NCBI GenBank assembly: GCA_009785015.1
Contig: WQXD01000009.1
Location: forward strand, 1 to 32,260
From: Oscillospiraceae bacterium
GTDB taxonomy: Bacteria; Bacillota_A; Clostridia; Oscillospirales; WRJC01
Direction: 5' to 3'
Length of the DNA: 32,260 nt
The notes below the pieces were generated by a model. The model did not search any database, was not told the origin of the DNA, and saw only the letters and a program-made list of their open reading frames with translations. This document shows, piece after piece, positions 14,470 to 23,052 of this stretch (position 1 is the stretch's first letter; every line of letters begins with the position of its first letter). The translations under genes and the position numbers were made by a program.

Positions 14470-15522
14470 ATGGCCTGTGAAACGGTGGCCCTCGACGATG
14501 AAAACAGCGCGCTTTTGATTCTGGACCAGACGAAACTGCCGAATGAAACCCGGATACTCTCGCTGACCGGGCAAAAGGAAATATGGGAGGCGATCTATCT
14601 GCTGAAGGTGCGCGGAGCGCCCGCCATCGGTGTGGCCGCCGCCATCGGATTTTATCTTGCGGCAAAGGCGGTCGATACCGAGGATTTCGAAGAGTTCCGC
14701 CGGCGCCTTGCCGAGGCCAAGGATTATCTGGCTTCTTCGCGCCCTACCGCGGTCAATCTTTTCTGGGCGCTCGGGCGCATGGAAAACGTGGTTTCGGAGA
14801 ACAAAACGCTGCCGGTACGCGAGATCAAAAGGCTGCTGCTGGCCGAGGCGGAGGAGATAAGGGCACAGGACGTCCGGGTGTGCAGGGCGATCGGCGAATA
14901 CGGGCTCGGCCTGATCAAGGACGGCGACGGCATACTGACCCACTGCAACGCCGGGCAGCTCGCCACCGTGAAATACGGGACGGCGCTCGCGCCCGTTTAT
15001 CTCGGCTGCGAGAGGGGGTACAAATTCAAAGTGTTCACAGACGAGACCCGTCCGCTTCTGCAGGGGGCGCGCCTCTCGGCTTTCGAGCTTTGCGCTGCGG
15101 GCGTCGACACCACGGTCATCTGCGACAACATGGCTTCGCAGGTGATGAAAAACGGCTGGGTGCAGGCGGTATTCGTGGGATGCGACAGGGTCGCGGCAAA
15201 CGGCGACGCATGCAATAAGATAGGCACTTCGGGCGTGGCGATACTGGCAAAACACTACGGGATACCTTTTTATGTGTGCGCGCCCACTTCGACAATCGAC
15301 ATGAAAACAAAAAGCGGCGGGGACATCGTTATAGAGCAGCGCCCCGCCCATGAGGTGACTGAGATGTGGTACAAAAAACGCATGGCTCCGGACGGGGTAA
15401 AAGTGTACAATCCCGCTTTCGATGTCGCGGAAAATTCGTTGGTCACGGCGATCGTCACCGAATGCGGCATAGTCAGGGCTCCGTATAAAGAGAGCCTGCG
15501 GAAAATATTTGAAAGAATTTGA
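14470..15522 (+). CDS. mtnA: MtnA-type S-methyl-5-thioribose-1-phosphate isomerase
   Basis: A 350-residue aldose-ketose isomerase related to eIF2B subunits. MtnA turns 5-methylthioribose-1-phosphate into methylthioribulose-1-phosphate in methionine salvage; close relatives act on 5-deoxyribose-1-phosphate in disposal shunts. The substrate loop LDQTKLPNE, VRGAPAIG, the catalytic Cys of GILTHCNAG (Cys159) and Asp of VGCDRVAANGD (Asp239) are all present, one residue off the Bacillus subtilis numbering (Cys160, Asp240), which supports the ATG at 14470. No ribosome site stands before this ATG; AAGGGAA at 14420-14426 is followed at once by an in-frame GTG (14428), which is too close but possible by leader extension. 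No mtnK, mtnP or mtnB is near, so the substrate source is open. Confidence 0.9.
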   Translation: MACETVALDDENSALLILDQTKLPNETRILSLTGQKEIWEAIYLLKVRGAPAIGVAAAIGFYLAAKAVDTEDFEEFRRRLAEAKDYLASSRPTAVNLFWALGRMENVVSENKTLPVREIKRLLLAEAEEIRAQDVRVCRAIGEYGLGLIKDGDGILTHCNAGQLATVKYGTALAPVYLGCERGYKFKVFTDETRPLLQGARLSAFELCAAGVDTTVICDNMASQVMKNGWVQAVFVGCDRVAANGDACNKIGTSGVAILAKHYGIPFYVCAPTSTIDMKTKSGGDIVIEQRPAHEVTEMWYKKRMAPDGVKVYNPAFDVAENSLVTAIVTECGIVRAPYKESLRKIFERI

Positions 15523-15564
15523 AAGATAAGTTTAAAGAAAAAAAGAAAGGAAATTTGGGTTATT

Positions 15565-17475
15565 ATGAAAAAACGGTCGGAGGGATTTTTCGGGCTGCAT
15601 TTTGATTTTCACGCGGGGGCGGACTGCGTGGAAGTGGGAAAGAATGTCACCCACGAAATGGTGCGCGAAATAATAGAAACGCTGAAACCGGACTATATTC
15701 AGTGCGACTGCAAGGGCCACGCGGGCTATTCGAGCTATCAGACAAAGGCCGGCAACCCCGCCCCGGGTTTTGTCGGCGACCAGCTCAGAATATGGAGGGA
15801 TGTCACAAAAGAGTACGGCATTCCGCTCACCGTCCACTACTCGGGCGTATGGGACATGAAAGCCTTGGAACTCCGCCCCGAATGGGCGGCGATAAACGAG
15901 GACGGCTCGCCAAACAAGAACATGACCTCTACATTCAAGGGATACGCCGACGGCCTTCTCATCCCGCAGCTCGCAGAACTCGCCCTCGAGTACGAAATAG
16001 ACGCGGTCTGGGTGGACGGCGAGTGCTGGGCCACAGTCCCGGATTTCGACGCGGAGGTCATATCCGCCTTTGAAAAAGAGTCCGGCCAAAAGTTGGTAAA
16101 AGGCCAAAACGGAAAATATGACAGGCAGTCGGCGGAGTACAGGGGGTTTCTGGACTTTTGCAGAAAGCGGTTTTTTGAATATCTTTCGCATTACGTAAAC
16201 GAAGTCCACGCCAAGGCCCCGAATTTCGAAATCGCTTCAAACTGGGCGTTTTCTTCGCATATCCCCGCGCCGGTATGCGTGGATGTCGACTACCTTTCGG
16301 GGGATTTCACCCCGGTGGACAGCTACAACGGGGCGCGTTTCGAGGCGCGCGTGCTGTGCGAGCAAGGCATGCCCTGGGATCTGATGGCGTGGGGGTTTTT
16401 CCATGATTTCACCCCGAAAAACGTCCATTCGATAAAGGGGGCGGCGGCGCTCTGCCGCGAGGCGGCCGGGGTGATTTCCACCGGCGGCGGCTTTCAGGTG
16501 TACAACACCCAGAACCGCGACGGCTCGGTCAGGCTCTGGGAAGTGGGCGAACTCGCGGAAACTGCGAAGTTTGTGCGCGAGAGGGAACCGTTTTTGAAGG
16601 GAGCCGCGCCATTCTCGGATATCGGCGTGCTGTACTCGGATTTCGACATGAAAAACAGGTGCGACACCCTGTTTTATCCGCGGGGCAACGACAACGTGAA
16701 AGGAGCAGTCAAGGCAGTGCTCGATTCGTCGCGCACCTGCGCCGTATTGATGGACCATACGCTGAATGGCGACCGCCTGAAAGAAACAAATATAGTCATA
16801 GTGCCGGAACTGCGGTTTATCAGCGGCGAAATAAAGGCCAAACTGCTTGAATACGCGGCAAACGGCGGGAATCTGATCATATCGGGCCATGAATGCTGCG
16901 GCCTTTTCGGCGAAGTTTTAAAAAATGCGGAAATATCCGGAGAAGCAAAGGAGAGGGCTATATCGGTCCCCTTCAAATCGCGCTTTGTCAATCAGTACGC
17001 GAAGGCGCCGGATGCGGTTTCAAATCAGGCATACGTCAAAAAAATGAAATACAAAACCGGAAACATCGCCGCCATATACTACAACATATTCGAAGTGTAC
17101 CACAATGCCCCCGATTTTTACGCCAAAAACATGCTCTCCGGGCTCATCGGCGAGCTTTCGGGCGACCGGTTTTTGGTGGAATACAAGGGGCCGGGGGCGG
17201 TGGATATAGTCACGGCAAAAAAAGACGGCCGGCTTCTGATCAGCCTCATCAACACAAGCGGCATATACAGCGAGTCAAAACTCAGGGCATACGACGAGAT
17301 ACCGCCGCTTTCGGGCGATGGAATCGAAATAACCGTCAAAGCGGACAAAGAGCCCGCAGAAGTGAGCCTGCAGCCCGAAAACAAAACCCCGGAATACGCA
17401 TACGATCCAATTTCAAAAAAGCTGACGGTAAAACCCGGCAGCCTGCATATACACTCGATTATATCGATCGGGTAA
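15565..17475 (+). CDS. alpha-L-fucosidase-like glycoside hydrolase (GHL6/GH42-type architecture)
   Basis: A 636-residue cytosolic glycosidase without a signal peptide. The N-terminal barrel (about 1-350) opens FFGLHFDFHAG and carries AVWVDGECW with Asp151/Glu153 at the strand where GH29-type fucosidases have their nucleophile (WFDG). Residues about 370-510 resemble the beta-galactosidase trimerisation (flavodoxin-like) domain: ADIGVLYSDFD-like start, then NIVIVPELRFIS and GGNLIISGHE. The C-terminal 100 residues are a beta domain. Families with this layout include GH42, GH151 and the hypothetical-glycosidase family GHL6. A fucosyl or galactosyl substrate brought in by a transporter outside the window is likely. 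It follows mtnA by 42 bases with AAAGGAA as ribosome site, and precedes two URO-D genes. Confidence 0.72.
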   Translation: MKKRSEGFFGLHFDFHAGADCVEVGKNVTHEMVREIIETLKPDYIQCDCKGHAGYSSYQTKAGNPAPGFVGDQLRIWRDVTKEYGIPLTVHYSGVWDMKALELRPEWAAINEDGSPNKNMTSTFKGYADGLLIPQLAELALEYEIDAVWVDGECWATVPDFDAEVISAFEKESGQKLVKGQNGKYDRQSAEYRGFLDFCRKRFFEYLSHYVNEVHAKAPNFEIASNWAFSSHIPAPVCVDVDYLSGDFTPVDSYNGARFEARVLCEQGMPWDLMAWGFFHDFTPKNVHSIKGAAALCREAAGVISTGGGFQVYNTQNRDGSVRLWEVGELAETAKFVREREPFLKGAAPFSDIGVLYSDFDMKNRCDTLFYPRGNDNVKGAVKAVLDSSRTCAVLMDHTLNGDRLKETNIVIVPELRFISGEIKAKLLEYAANGGNLIISGHECCGLFGEVLKNAEISGEAKERAISVPFKSRFVNQYAKAPDAVSNQAYVKKMKYKTGNIAAIYYNIFEVYHNAPDFYAKNMLSGLIGELSGDRFLVEYKGPGAVDIVTAKKDGRLLISLINTSGIYSESKLRAYDEIPPLSGDGIEITVKADKEPAEVSLQPENKTPEYAYDPISKKLTVKPGSLHIHSIISIG

Positions 17476-17508
17476 AATACAAAAAATATATTTAGGAGGG
17501 TAAAGTTT

Positions 17509-18528
17509 ATGAACCGCAAACCCGAGTTTGACAACCTGCTCAAGGTACTTCGCAAAGAAGCGCCGCCGCGCCCCGTTCTGATGGAACTGTTTATGAACCA
17601 CACGATCTATACCAAATTCTGCGACCCGAAATATTTAAACGGCAAAGAGGATATTTCCAATATGGTCATGATGGCGTCGGCTTTCGCCAACCTCGGCTAC
17701 GACTATTTCACCACCTGGCCTTCGGGCTTCGGTTTCCCGCAAAAACCGAGGGAACACAAACAGACCACCACTTTAAACCACGAGGCGGCGATCTATGACA
17801 AAAAGAGCTTCGACGAATACAAATGGCCCGAACCCGGGAATTTCAGCATGGAGCATCTGAAAAAGGCGGAGCCCTATGTGCCCGAGGGCATAAAGGCGGT
17901 CATGGTTGGCCCGGGAGGGGTGCTCGAAAACATCATCGGCATAATGGGATATGACAACCTGTGCAATCAAATCTACGAAAATCCCGCGCTTGTCTCCGAC
18001 GTTTCGGAAAATGTGGGCAAGAGGCTCGCGCGCTATTACGAGCTGGCGGCGGAGTACGATATAATCGGCGCCGCCTTCGGAAACGACGACTGGGGCTTCA
18101 AAACGCAGACCATGCTCTCCCCCCGGCACATGCGGGAGTATATATTCCCCTGGCACAAAAAAATCGTCGAAGCGATGCATAAAAAGGGCAAGCCGTGTAT
18201 TCTGCACTCGTGCGGCAACCCGGGCGAAGTGATGGACGATATTGTGGACTATATAAAATACGACGGCAGGCATTCATATGAGGACACCATCATGCCCGTC
18301 GAGCAGTTCTATGAGATATATAACGGGAAAATAGCGGTGATCGGCGGTATCGACGTGGATTTCATCGTGACAAAAACCCCGGAGGAAGTAAAGGAGCGCT
18401 CCAAAAAGATGCTCGAGAGGACCGCCTCGCGGGGCGGCTACGCGCTGGGCACGGGAAACAGCGTCCCGGAATATATACCCCTTGACAATTACTTAGCCAT
18501 GCTGTCCGCGGCTTGGGAATTCGTGTAA
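17509..18528 (+). CDS. URO-D-fold protein, third copy, HxC motif with Asp third ligand
   Basis: A 339-residue URO-D-superfamily protein. The N-terminus is atypical (RKPEFDNLLKVLRKEAPPRPVLMELF) but the fold signature and the metal strand are clear: KPCILHSCGNPGE with His233 and Cys235. The third ligand position, Cys in MtaA-type enzymes, falls in VIGGIDVDFI and appears to be Asp282 or Asp284. GTGNSVPEYIP near the C-terminus matches the (G)xGNxIPxxxP loop typical of the superfamily. A very strong AGGAGGG ribosome site precedes the ATG. It lies 33 bases after the glycosidase and 23 before the next URO-D gene: clearly one operon. Confidence 0.82.
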   Translation: MNRKPEFDNLLKVLRKEAPPRPVLMELFMNHTIYTKFCDPKYLNGKEDISNMVMMASAFANLGYDYFTTWPSGFGFPQKPREHKQTTTLNHEAAIYDKKSFDEYKWPEPGNFSMEHLKKAEPYVPEGIKAVMVGPGGVLENIIGIMGYDNLCNQIYENPALVSDVSENVGKRLARYYELAAEYDIIGAAFGNDDWGFKTQTMLSPRHMREYIFPWHKKIVEAMHKKGKPCILHSCGNPGEVMDDIVDYIKYDGRHSYEDTIMPVEQFYEIYNGKIAVIGGIDVDFIVTKTPEEVKERSKKMLERTASRGGYALGTGNSVPEYIPLDNYLAMLSAAWEFV

Positions 18529-18551
18529 AAACAAAATAAGGAGGGTAATCT

Positions 18552-19583
18552 ATGAATTCACGCGAACGCGTCATCAGCGCCCTGACACATAAAAAAGTCG
18601 ACAGGCCCGCGGTGCAGTATGCCTATTTCGGTCCCGGCTATTTTGAGCACGGGGAAAAACTCAACGACCTCTACGAAAAATATCCCGGGGACTTCTGCGG
18701 TTTTGTACGGCAGCCCATCCCGGTGGTCCCCCCCGAAAGCTTCGATGCTGACGGACGCTATCATGTGGTCGGAAAAGACGACTGGGGCGCCACATACGAA
18801 TACCGGGTGTACGGCATGATGGGCCACGCCATGAATTTTCCGATCAAATCGACACAGGACATGGCCGCGTACAACTTCCCTCCCCTGCCCGACTACGGGA
18901 ACGGCGATGTGCAAAAGGGCATGAGGGAACATTTCGCCAATGTCAAAAAAGAGTATTTCGCCATGGCGGGAGCGGGAGGGGCTTATCTCGAGCGCATGTC
19001 GGCGATACGCGGGTTTGAGGAATTTCTGATGGATCTGTATGAAGACTCGGGCGAAATAAACGATTTTTTGGACAGATTGACCGATTATTACCTCAAAGGC
19101 ATAACCGCCCAGATAAAGGCGGGCGCGGAAGGCTTTAGTTTCGGCGACGATTACGGCACCCAAAACGGCCTCATCATGTCCAAGGAGATGTTCCGGCACG
19201 CCATAAAGCCCCGGCTCAAAAAGCTGACCGACCCGATAAAACAGGCGGGCCTGCACATACATTTCCATTCGTGCGGACAAGTGCTCGAACTGTTCAGCGA
19301 CTTTCGCGATATCGGCGTGGACAGCGTATGGCTCCAGATGCCGGTTTACGACATGTGTGAGCTGCGCGACGCGTGCAAAGAGTACGGCTTCTGCTCCGCG
19401 CTCCACCCCGACAGGGCAGTCACCATGACGCGCGGCACGCCAAACGACGTAAAAGAGCTCGTAGAAAAAATCAACGAAACATTCAAGCCAAAAGACGGAG
19501 GCTCGTGGTTTTATATCGAAGCGGACACGGGGTTCCCTTTTGAAAATATAAGGGCATTGGTCGAGACCGTCTATTCTATATAG
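18552..19583 (+). CDS. URO-D-fold protein, fourth copy, HxC motif
   Basis: A 343-residue URO-D-superfamily protein, opening NSRERVISALTHKKVDRPAVQ, a standard superfamily N-terminus. The metal strand is LHIHFHSCGQ with His239 and Cys241. The third ligand would be Cys281 or His285 in FCSALHPDR, a segment quite unlike the first copy's GGMGC. AAGGAGGG precedes the ATG. The gene directly follows the third copy; the two proteins are not close duplicates, so they are likelier to do different steps or form partners than to be a recent tandem duplication. Confidence 0.82.
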   Translation: MNSRERVISALTHKKVDRPAVQYAYFGPGYFEHGEKLNDLYEKYPGDFCGFVRQPIPVVPPESFDADGRYHVVGKDDWGATYEYRVYGMMGHAMNFPIKSTQDMAAYNFPPLPDYGNGDVQKGMREHFANVKKEYFAMAGAGGAYLERMSAIRGFEEFLMDLYEDSGEINDFLDRLTDYYLKGITAQIKAGAEGFSFGDDYGTQNGLIMSKEMFRHAIKPRLKKLTDPIKQAGLHIHFHSCGQVLELFSDFRDIGVDSVWLQMPVYDMCELRDACKEYGFCSALHPDRAVTMTRGTPNDVKELVEKINETFKPKDGGSWFYIEADTGFPFENIRALVETVYSI

Positions 19584-19601
19584 GGAGAAATTTATATAAT
19601 T

Positions 19602-20795
19602 ATGGCAAAAGAGAAAATGAAAAAATTGCTTGTATACGCGCTGTTCGCGGCGGTCATAATAACGCTGTCCGTAATTTTGGTGATACTGATCGCAGACGAG
19701 GCAAAACCAAAAACCCCGGCCGCCGCCGCGCCCGAAGGGCAAAATCAACCGGAGAGCTCGGAAGCGGCGAGCGAGCCGCCGGCCCAAACCGAGGAGGAGG
19801 AGATATATATCGAGCCAAAATTTCCCGAATACGTCCGGCCCAAGGAAAAATTGTACGATCCCGACGGGTTTCGCGGCGACGAATGGATCATAGTGGGTAA
19901 AAACGGCTGCCTTTACGAAAACGGATACATAAACGAATATCTGGGCTATGCGCCAAAATACATAGACGTGACCGACCGCGAGCTCTATTACAGGGTCGGC
20001 GTGCTCAAAGACATTCAGGATGAGCTCGCGGCGAGGGGCGTGGCGTTTTGCGTCGTTATCACGCCGAGCAAGGCCGCCGCCATGGCCGACTATATCCCCG
20101 ACTGGTACAAAGAGGAGAACAGGACGCTCTCGTCCGATTATGTGCGCCCGTATGTGCGCTTTGTGAAAATGCTCGAGGAGGCCGGCGTGTATTTTGTCGA
20201 TTCGTCGGCTCTGTACCGGTCGCTGGGCATGACGAATACCTTCCCGAAAACGGGGATACACTGGAACAGGCTCGCCGCGTATGAAACCAGCGCCGCGGTG
20301 ATTTCCGAATATGAGCGCCAGACGGGCACCGAAACCAAGCATATCAAATCGGACGGGGTGCTGTTCGGCAAAAATCCGGTGGCCAGCGAGCAGGACATTT
20401 TCGGAATCATATATTCCGGCAGAAGAAAAGAGAGGGAGGAAGCGATACTCGACGACCGGTATTACTGGCCCGACGCATATACCGCAAATACCAGCAAACC
20501 CGCCATAAAACACATGATAATCCAGGGCGGCAGTTTCACCGGCGACTTTTACCACTATTTCGGGAGCTTCGGCATAGCCTCCGACATAACGGGATATTAT
20601 TACAACAACGGAGGCGACGTGAATATAAACTGGTCACATGAGATAGGGCGCACGAGTTTCGTGCTGCTCGAGGTCAATGAGCAGTTTGTGTACAACATGG
20701 GCGGGGTATCGCCCGCGTGGGGATACAACGATATCGCCATCCTCGATTTCGGGCCCAACATAATCGATTCGATGTGGGACTATCTCAAAGGATAG
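19602..20795 (+). CDS. membrane-anchored SGNH hydrolase-like protein (AlgX/AlgJ family)
   Basis: A 397-residue protein with a short basic start, one membrane helix (about 8-30), a Pro/Glu/Ala-rich spacer (35-70) and an extracytoplasmic domain like that of the O-acetyltransferases AlgX/AlgJ. EWIIVGKNGCLYE is the usual first strand; the SGNH serine is Ser311 in IIQGGSF and the His is His220 in TGIHWN. AlgX/AlgJ members have Asp two residues before the His (DxHW) and GDSF at the serine; here both Asp are Gly. An acyl-transfer or esterase role on an extracellular glycan is the family expectation, but the missing Asp makes activity uncertain. No MBOAT acyl-donor gene is in the window. GGGAGAAA overlaps the previous stop codon. 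Confidence 0.72.
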   Translation: MAKEKMKKLLVYALFAAVIITLSVILVILIADEAKPKTPAAAAPEGQNQPESSEAASEPPAQTEEEEIYIEPKFPEYVRPKEKLYDPDGFRGDEWIIVGKNGCLYENGYINEYLGYAPKYIDVTDRELYYRVGVLKDIQDELAARGVAFCVVITPSKAAAMADYIPDWYKEENRTLSSDYVRPYVRFVKMLEEAGVYFVDSSALYRSLGMTNTFPKTGIHWNRLAAYETSAAVISEYERQTGTETKHIKSDGVLFGKNPVASEQDIFGIIYSGRRKEREEAILDDRYYWPDAYTANTSKPAIKHMIIQGGSFTGDFYHYFGSFGIASDITGYYYNNGGDVNINWSHEIGRTSFVLLEVNEQFVYNMGGVSPAWGYNDIAILDFGPNIIDSMWDYLKG

Positions 20796-20828
20796 CTCAA
20801 AAAGATTTTTGGAAGGAAGTGGCAAAAA

Positions 20829-22142
20829 ATGCCTGTAATATCGGCGTATATCATGCCGCACCCGCCGATCATCGTGCCCGGGGTGGGAAGGGGGCAGGAA
20901 AAAGCGGCCAAAAAAACCGTCGGCAGCTGTCACGCGGCCGCGAAGGAAATAGGCGCGTCCGCCCCGCAGACGATAATCGTGATTTCGCCCCATTCCACCT
21001 GCTATGGCGACTATATACACATATCGCCGGGCAAATCCGCGCAGGGCAGCCTCAAAAGGTTCGGCGCCCCGGAATTGTATAAGGCGGACTATGACACGGA
21101 GCTCGTTATGGAGATTTGCCGCCTGTGCGATTCGGAGGGTTTTCCGGCGGGGACTGCCAGAGAGAGGGATGCCTCCCTCGACCACGGCACGCTTGTTCCG
21201 CTGTATTTTATCAATCAATATTGCACAAATTACAAATTGGTGCGCTGCTCGGCGTCGGGACTTTCAAAGCGCGACCACTGCCGCTTCGGCCAAATCCTCA
21301 GCCGGGCGGCCGAAAACACCGGGAAAACCGCAGTGATTTTGGCGAGCGGCGATTTATCGCACAAACTAAAAGAAGACGGCCCGTACGGCTTTGCGCCCGA
21401 GGGGCCGAAGTTGGACGCAAAGCTCACCGATATCATGAAAAGCGCCGAATTTGAAAAATTTCTCGAACTCGATTCCGATTTGTGCGAAAAGGGCGCGGAA
21501 TGCGGGCTCGCGTCATTTGCCACCATGGCGGGAGCTCTGGCCAAAATCCCGGTCGAAACCCGGTTTTACTCATATGAGGGCCCTTTCGGAGTGGGATACG
21601 CCGTCTGCGGCTACAAAGCCGCCACCCCCGACCCTTACGTGGCTCTCGCCCGTCATACGATAGAAAACTATGTGAAATCCGGCAAAATGCCGCCTTTGCC
21701 CGAAGATCTGCCCGACGATCTGACAGAGCGCAGGGCGGGGGTTTTCGTGTCGCTCAAAAAAAACAAAGAGCTCAGGGGCTGCATCGGAACCATATCCCCC
21801 GCCTGTCAAAGCATCGCCGGGGAGATAATGGCCAACGCAATTTGCGCGGCATGCCGCGATCCGCGTTTTTCCCCCGTGGAGCCTTTGGAACTGCCCGAGC
21901 TTTCGTACAGCGTGGACGTGCTGTCCGAGCCCGAGCCGGTTTTCGGAAATGATACGGGCATGCTCGATGTTTTGCGGTATGGGGTGATAGTTACAAGCGG
22001 GTACAAGAGGGGGCTGCTGCTGCCCAACCTCGAAGGGGTGGATACGGCAGAGCAGCAAATAGATATCGCGCGCCAAAAGGCGGGTATCAAAAAAAGCGAA
22101 AGTTATCAGCTCGAGCGTTTCGAAGTGGTGCGGCACATATGA
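20829..22142 (+). CDS. amrA: LigB-AMMECR1 fusion (AmmeMemoRadiSam system protein A type)
   Basis: A 437-residue two-domain protein. Residues 1 to about 262 are a LigB/Memo-like fold of class III extradiol dioxygenases: MPHPP (His11), ISPHS (His54) and SGDLSH (His178) give the expected metal-site histidines. Residues about 267-434 are an AMMECR1 domain with its hallmark LRGCIG at 315-320. AMMECR1, Memo and a radical SAM enzyme form the AmmeMemoRadiSam gene set, found from bacteria to man, whose reaction has not been settled to my knowledge. Here Memo-like and AMMECR1 parts are in one chain, and the stop overlaps the radical SAM gene start (ATGA), which ties the two tightly. A GGAAGGAAG site precedes the ATG. 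Confidence 0.9.
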   Translation: MPVISAYIMPHPPIIVPGVGRGQEKAAKKTVGSCHAAAKEIGASAPQTIIVISPHSTCYGDYIHISPGKSAQGSLKRFGAPELYKADYDTELVMEICRLCDSEGFPAGTARERDASLDHGTLVPLYFINQYCTNYKLVRCSASGLSKRDHCRFGQILSRAAENTGKTAVILASGDLSHKLKEDGPYGFAPEGPKLDAKLTDIMKSAEFEKFLELDSDLCEKGAECGLASFATMAGALAKIPVETRFYSYEGPFGVGYAVCGYKAATPDPYVALARHTIENYVKSGKMPPLPEDLPDDLTERRAGVFVSLKKNKELRGCIGTISPACQSIAGEIMANAICAACRDPRFSPVEPLELPELSYSVDVLSEPEPVFGNDTGMLDVLRYGVIVTSGYKRGLLLPNLEGVDTAEQQIDIARQKAGIKKSESYQLERFEVVRHI

Positions 22143-23032
22143 CAGCCGGGCCGAAACAAAAAGAGGCGCTTTTTTACAAAGCGCCGGAAAACGAAAACAA
22201 AGTTACGGAATGCGGGCTGTGCCCGCATTTGTGCAGGATACAAAGCGGCCGAACCGGCCTGTGCGGCGCGAGGCGCAATACAGGCGGCCGCTTGATCGCC
22301 GAAAGCTACGGCAGGCTCACCTCGGTCGCTCTGGACCCTATAGAGAAAAAGCCGTTGAACCGGTTTTTTCCGGGGAGCAGAATTTTGTCCGTGGGCAGTT
22401 ACGGCTGCAATTTCCGGTGCGCCTTTTGCCAGAACCATTCGATATCGACGATGACATCCGGCAATTTTTCGGGGCGCGCATACCTTCCCGGGGAGATAGC
22501 CGATATATCAAAAGAATGCGCCGAAAAGGGCAGCATAGGGGTCGCATACACATATAACGAGCCGCTTGTGGGCTATGAATTTGTAAAAGACTGCGCGCAA
22601 GCGGTAAAAAACCGGGGGCAAAAAAACGTGCTCGTCACAAACGGTTTCGCGAATCCCGGCCCGTTCGGGCAGCTTTTGCCGCTCATCGACGCTTTTAATA
22701 TAGACTTAAAGGGCTTCGGCCCCGCGTTCTATAATGAGCTCGGCGGAGAGCTCGAGTGCGTGAAAAACAACATCGAAGCAGCCGCGGCGGCGGGCGCGCA
22801 TGTGGAGCTGACTGTGCTTGTCATTCCCCAAAAAAACGATTCCGTTGCCGAAATGGAACAGATATCAAAATGGATCGCAAAATTGGACGACAACATAGCG
22901 CTGCATATAAGCAGGTTTTTCCCCGCATACAAGATGCGGGGCGCAAAGCCCACTCCGATAGAAACGATATACGAGCTCGCCGGCATTGCGAGGAAAAATT
23001 TGAAATATGTATATCCGGGAAACGCGCGCTGA
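22139..23032 (+). CDS. amrS: AmmeMemoRadiSam system radical SAM enzyme
   Basis: A 297-residue radical S-adenosylmethionine enzyme. The [4Fe-4S] motif CNFRCAFC gives Cys90, Cys94 and Cys97. An N-terminal cysteine set (Cys25, Cys28, Cys32, Cys42 in ECGLCPHLC...LCGAR) is typical of the pyruvate-formate-lyase-activase-like AmrS group and may bind another cluster or zinc. TYNEPLVGYEF and VLVTNGFANP follow as in activases. It is translationally coupled to the LigB-AMMECR1 gene by a four-base overlap. It probably modifies a protein or small molecule together with that partner; oxygen sensitivity fits an anaerobe. Confidence 0.93.
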   Translation: MTAGPKQKEALFYKAPENENKVTECGLCPHLCRIQSGRTGLCGARRNTGGRLIAESYGRLTSVALDPIEKKPLNRFFPGSRILSVGSYGCNFRCAFCQNHSISTMTSGNFSGRAYLPGEIADISKECAEKGSIGVAYTYNEPLVGYEFVKDCAQAVKNRGQKNVLVTNGFANPGPFGQLLPLIDAFNIDLKGFGPAFYNELGGELECVKNNIEAAAAAGAHVELTVLVIPQKNDSVAEMEQISKWIAKLDDNIALHISRFFPAYKMRGAKPTPIETIYELAGIARKNLKYVYPGNAR

Positions 23033-23052
23033 AAGGATGGCGATAAAATAAT

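Noticed and set aside
14374..15351. A 325-codon minus-strand frame
   Set aside because: It is antisense to mtnA, whose catalytic residues are all intact; the translated sequence is Arg/His-rich and unlike a real protein.
9164..19583. Reading the URO-D proteins as HemE (haem synthesis)
   Set aside because: Multiple diverged copies, HxC or DSDG strands and no other haem genes nearby argue for the methyltransferase-like branches.
18558..20555. A 665-codon open frame on the minus strand
   Set aside because: It lies opposite two well-supported genes (URO-D copy four and the SGNH protein), its product has no recognisable motif, and stop-poor antisense frames are common over genes with this codon use.
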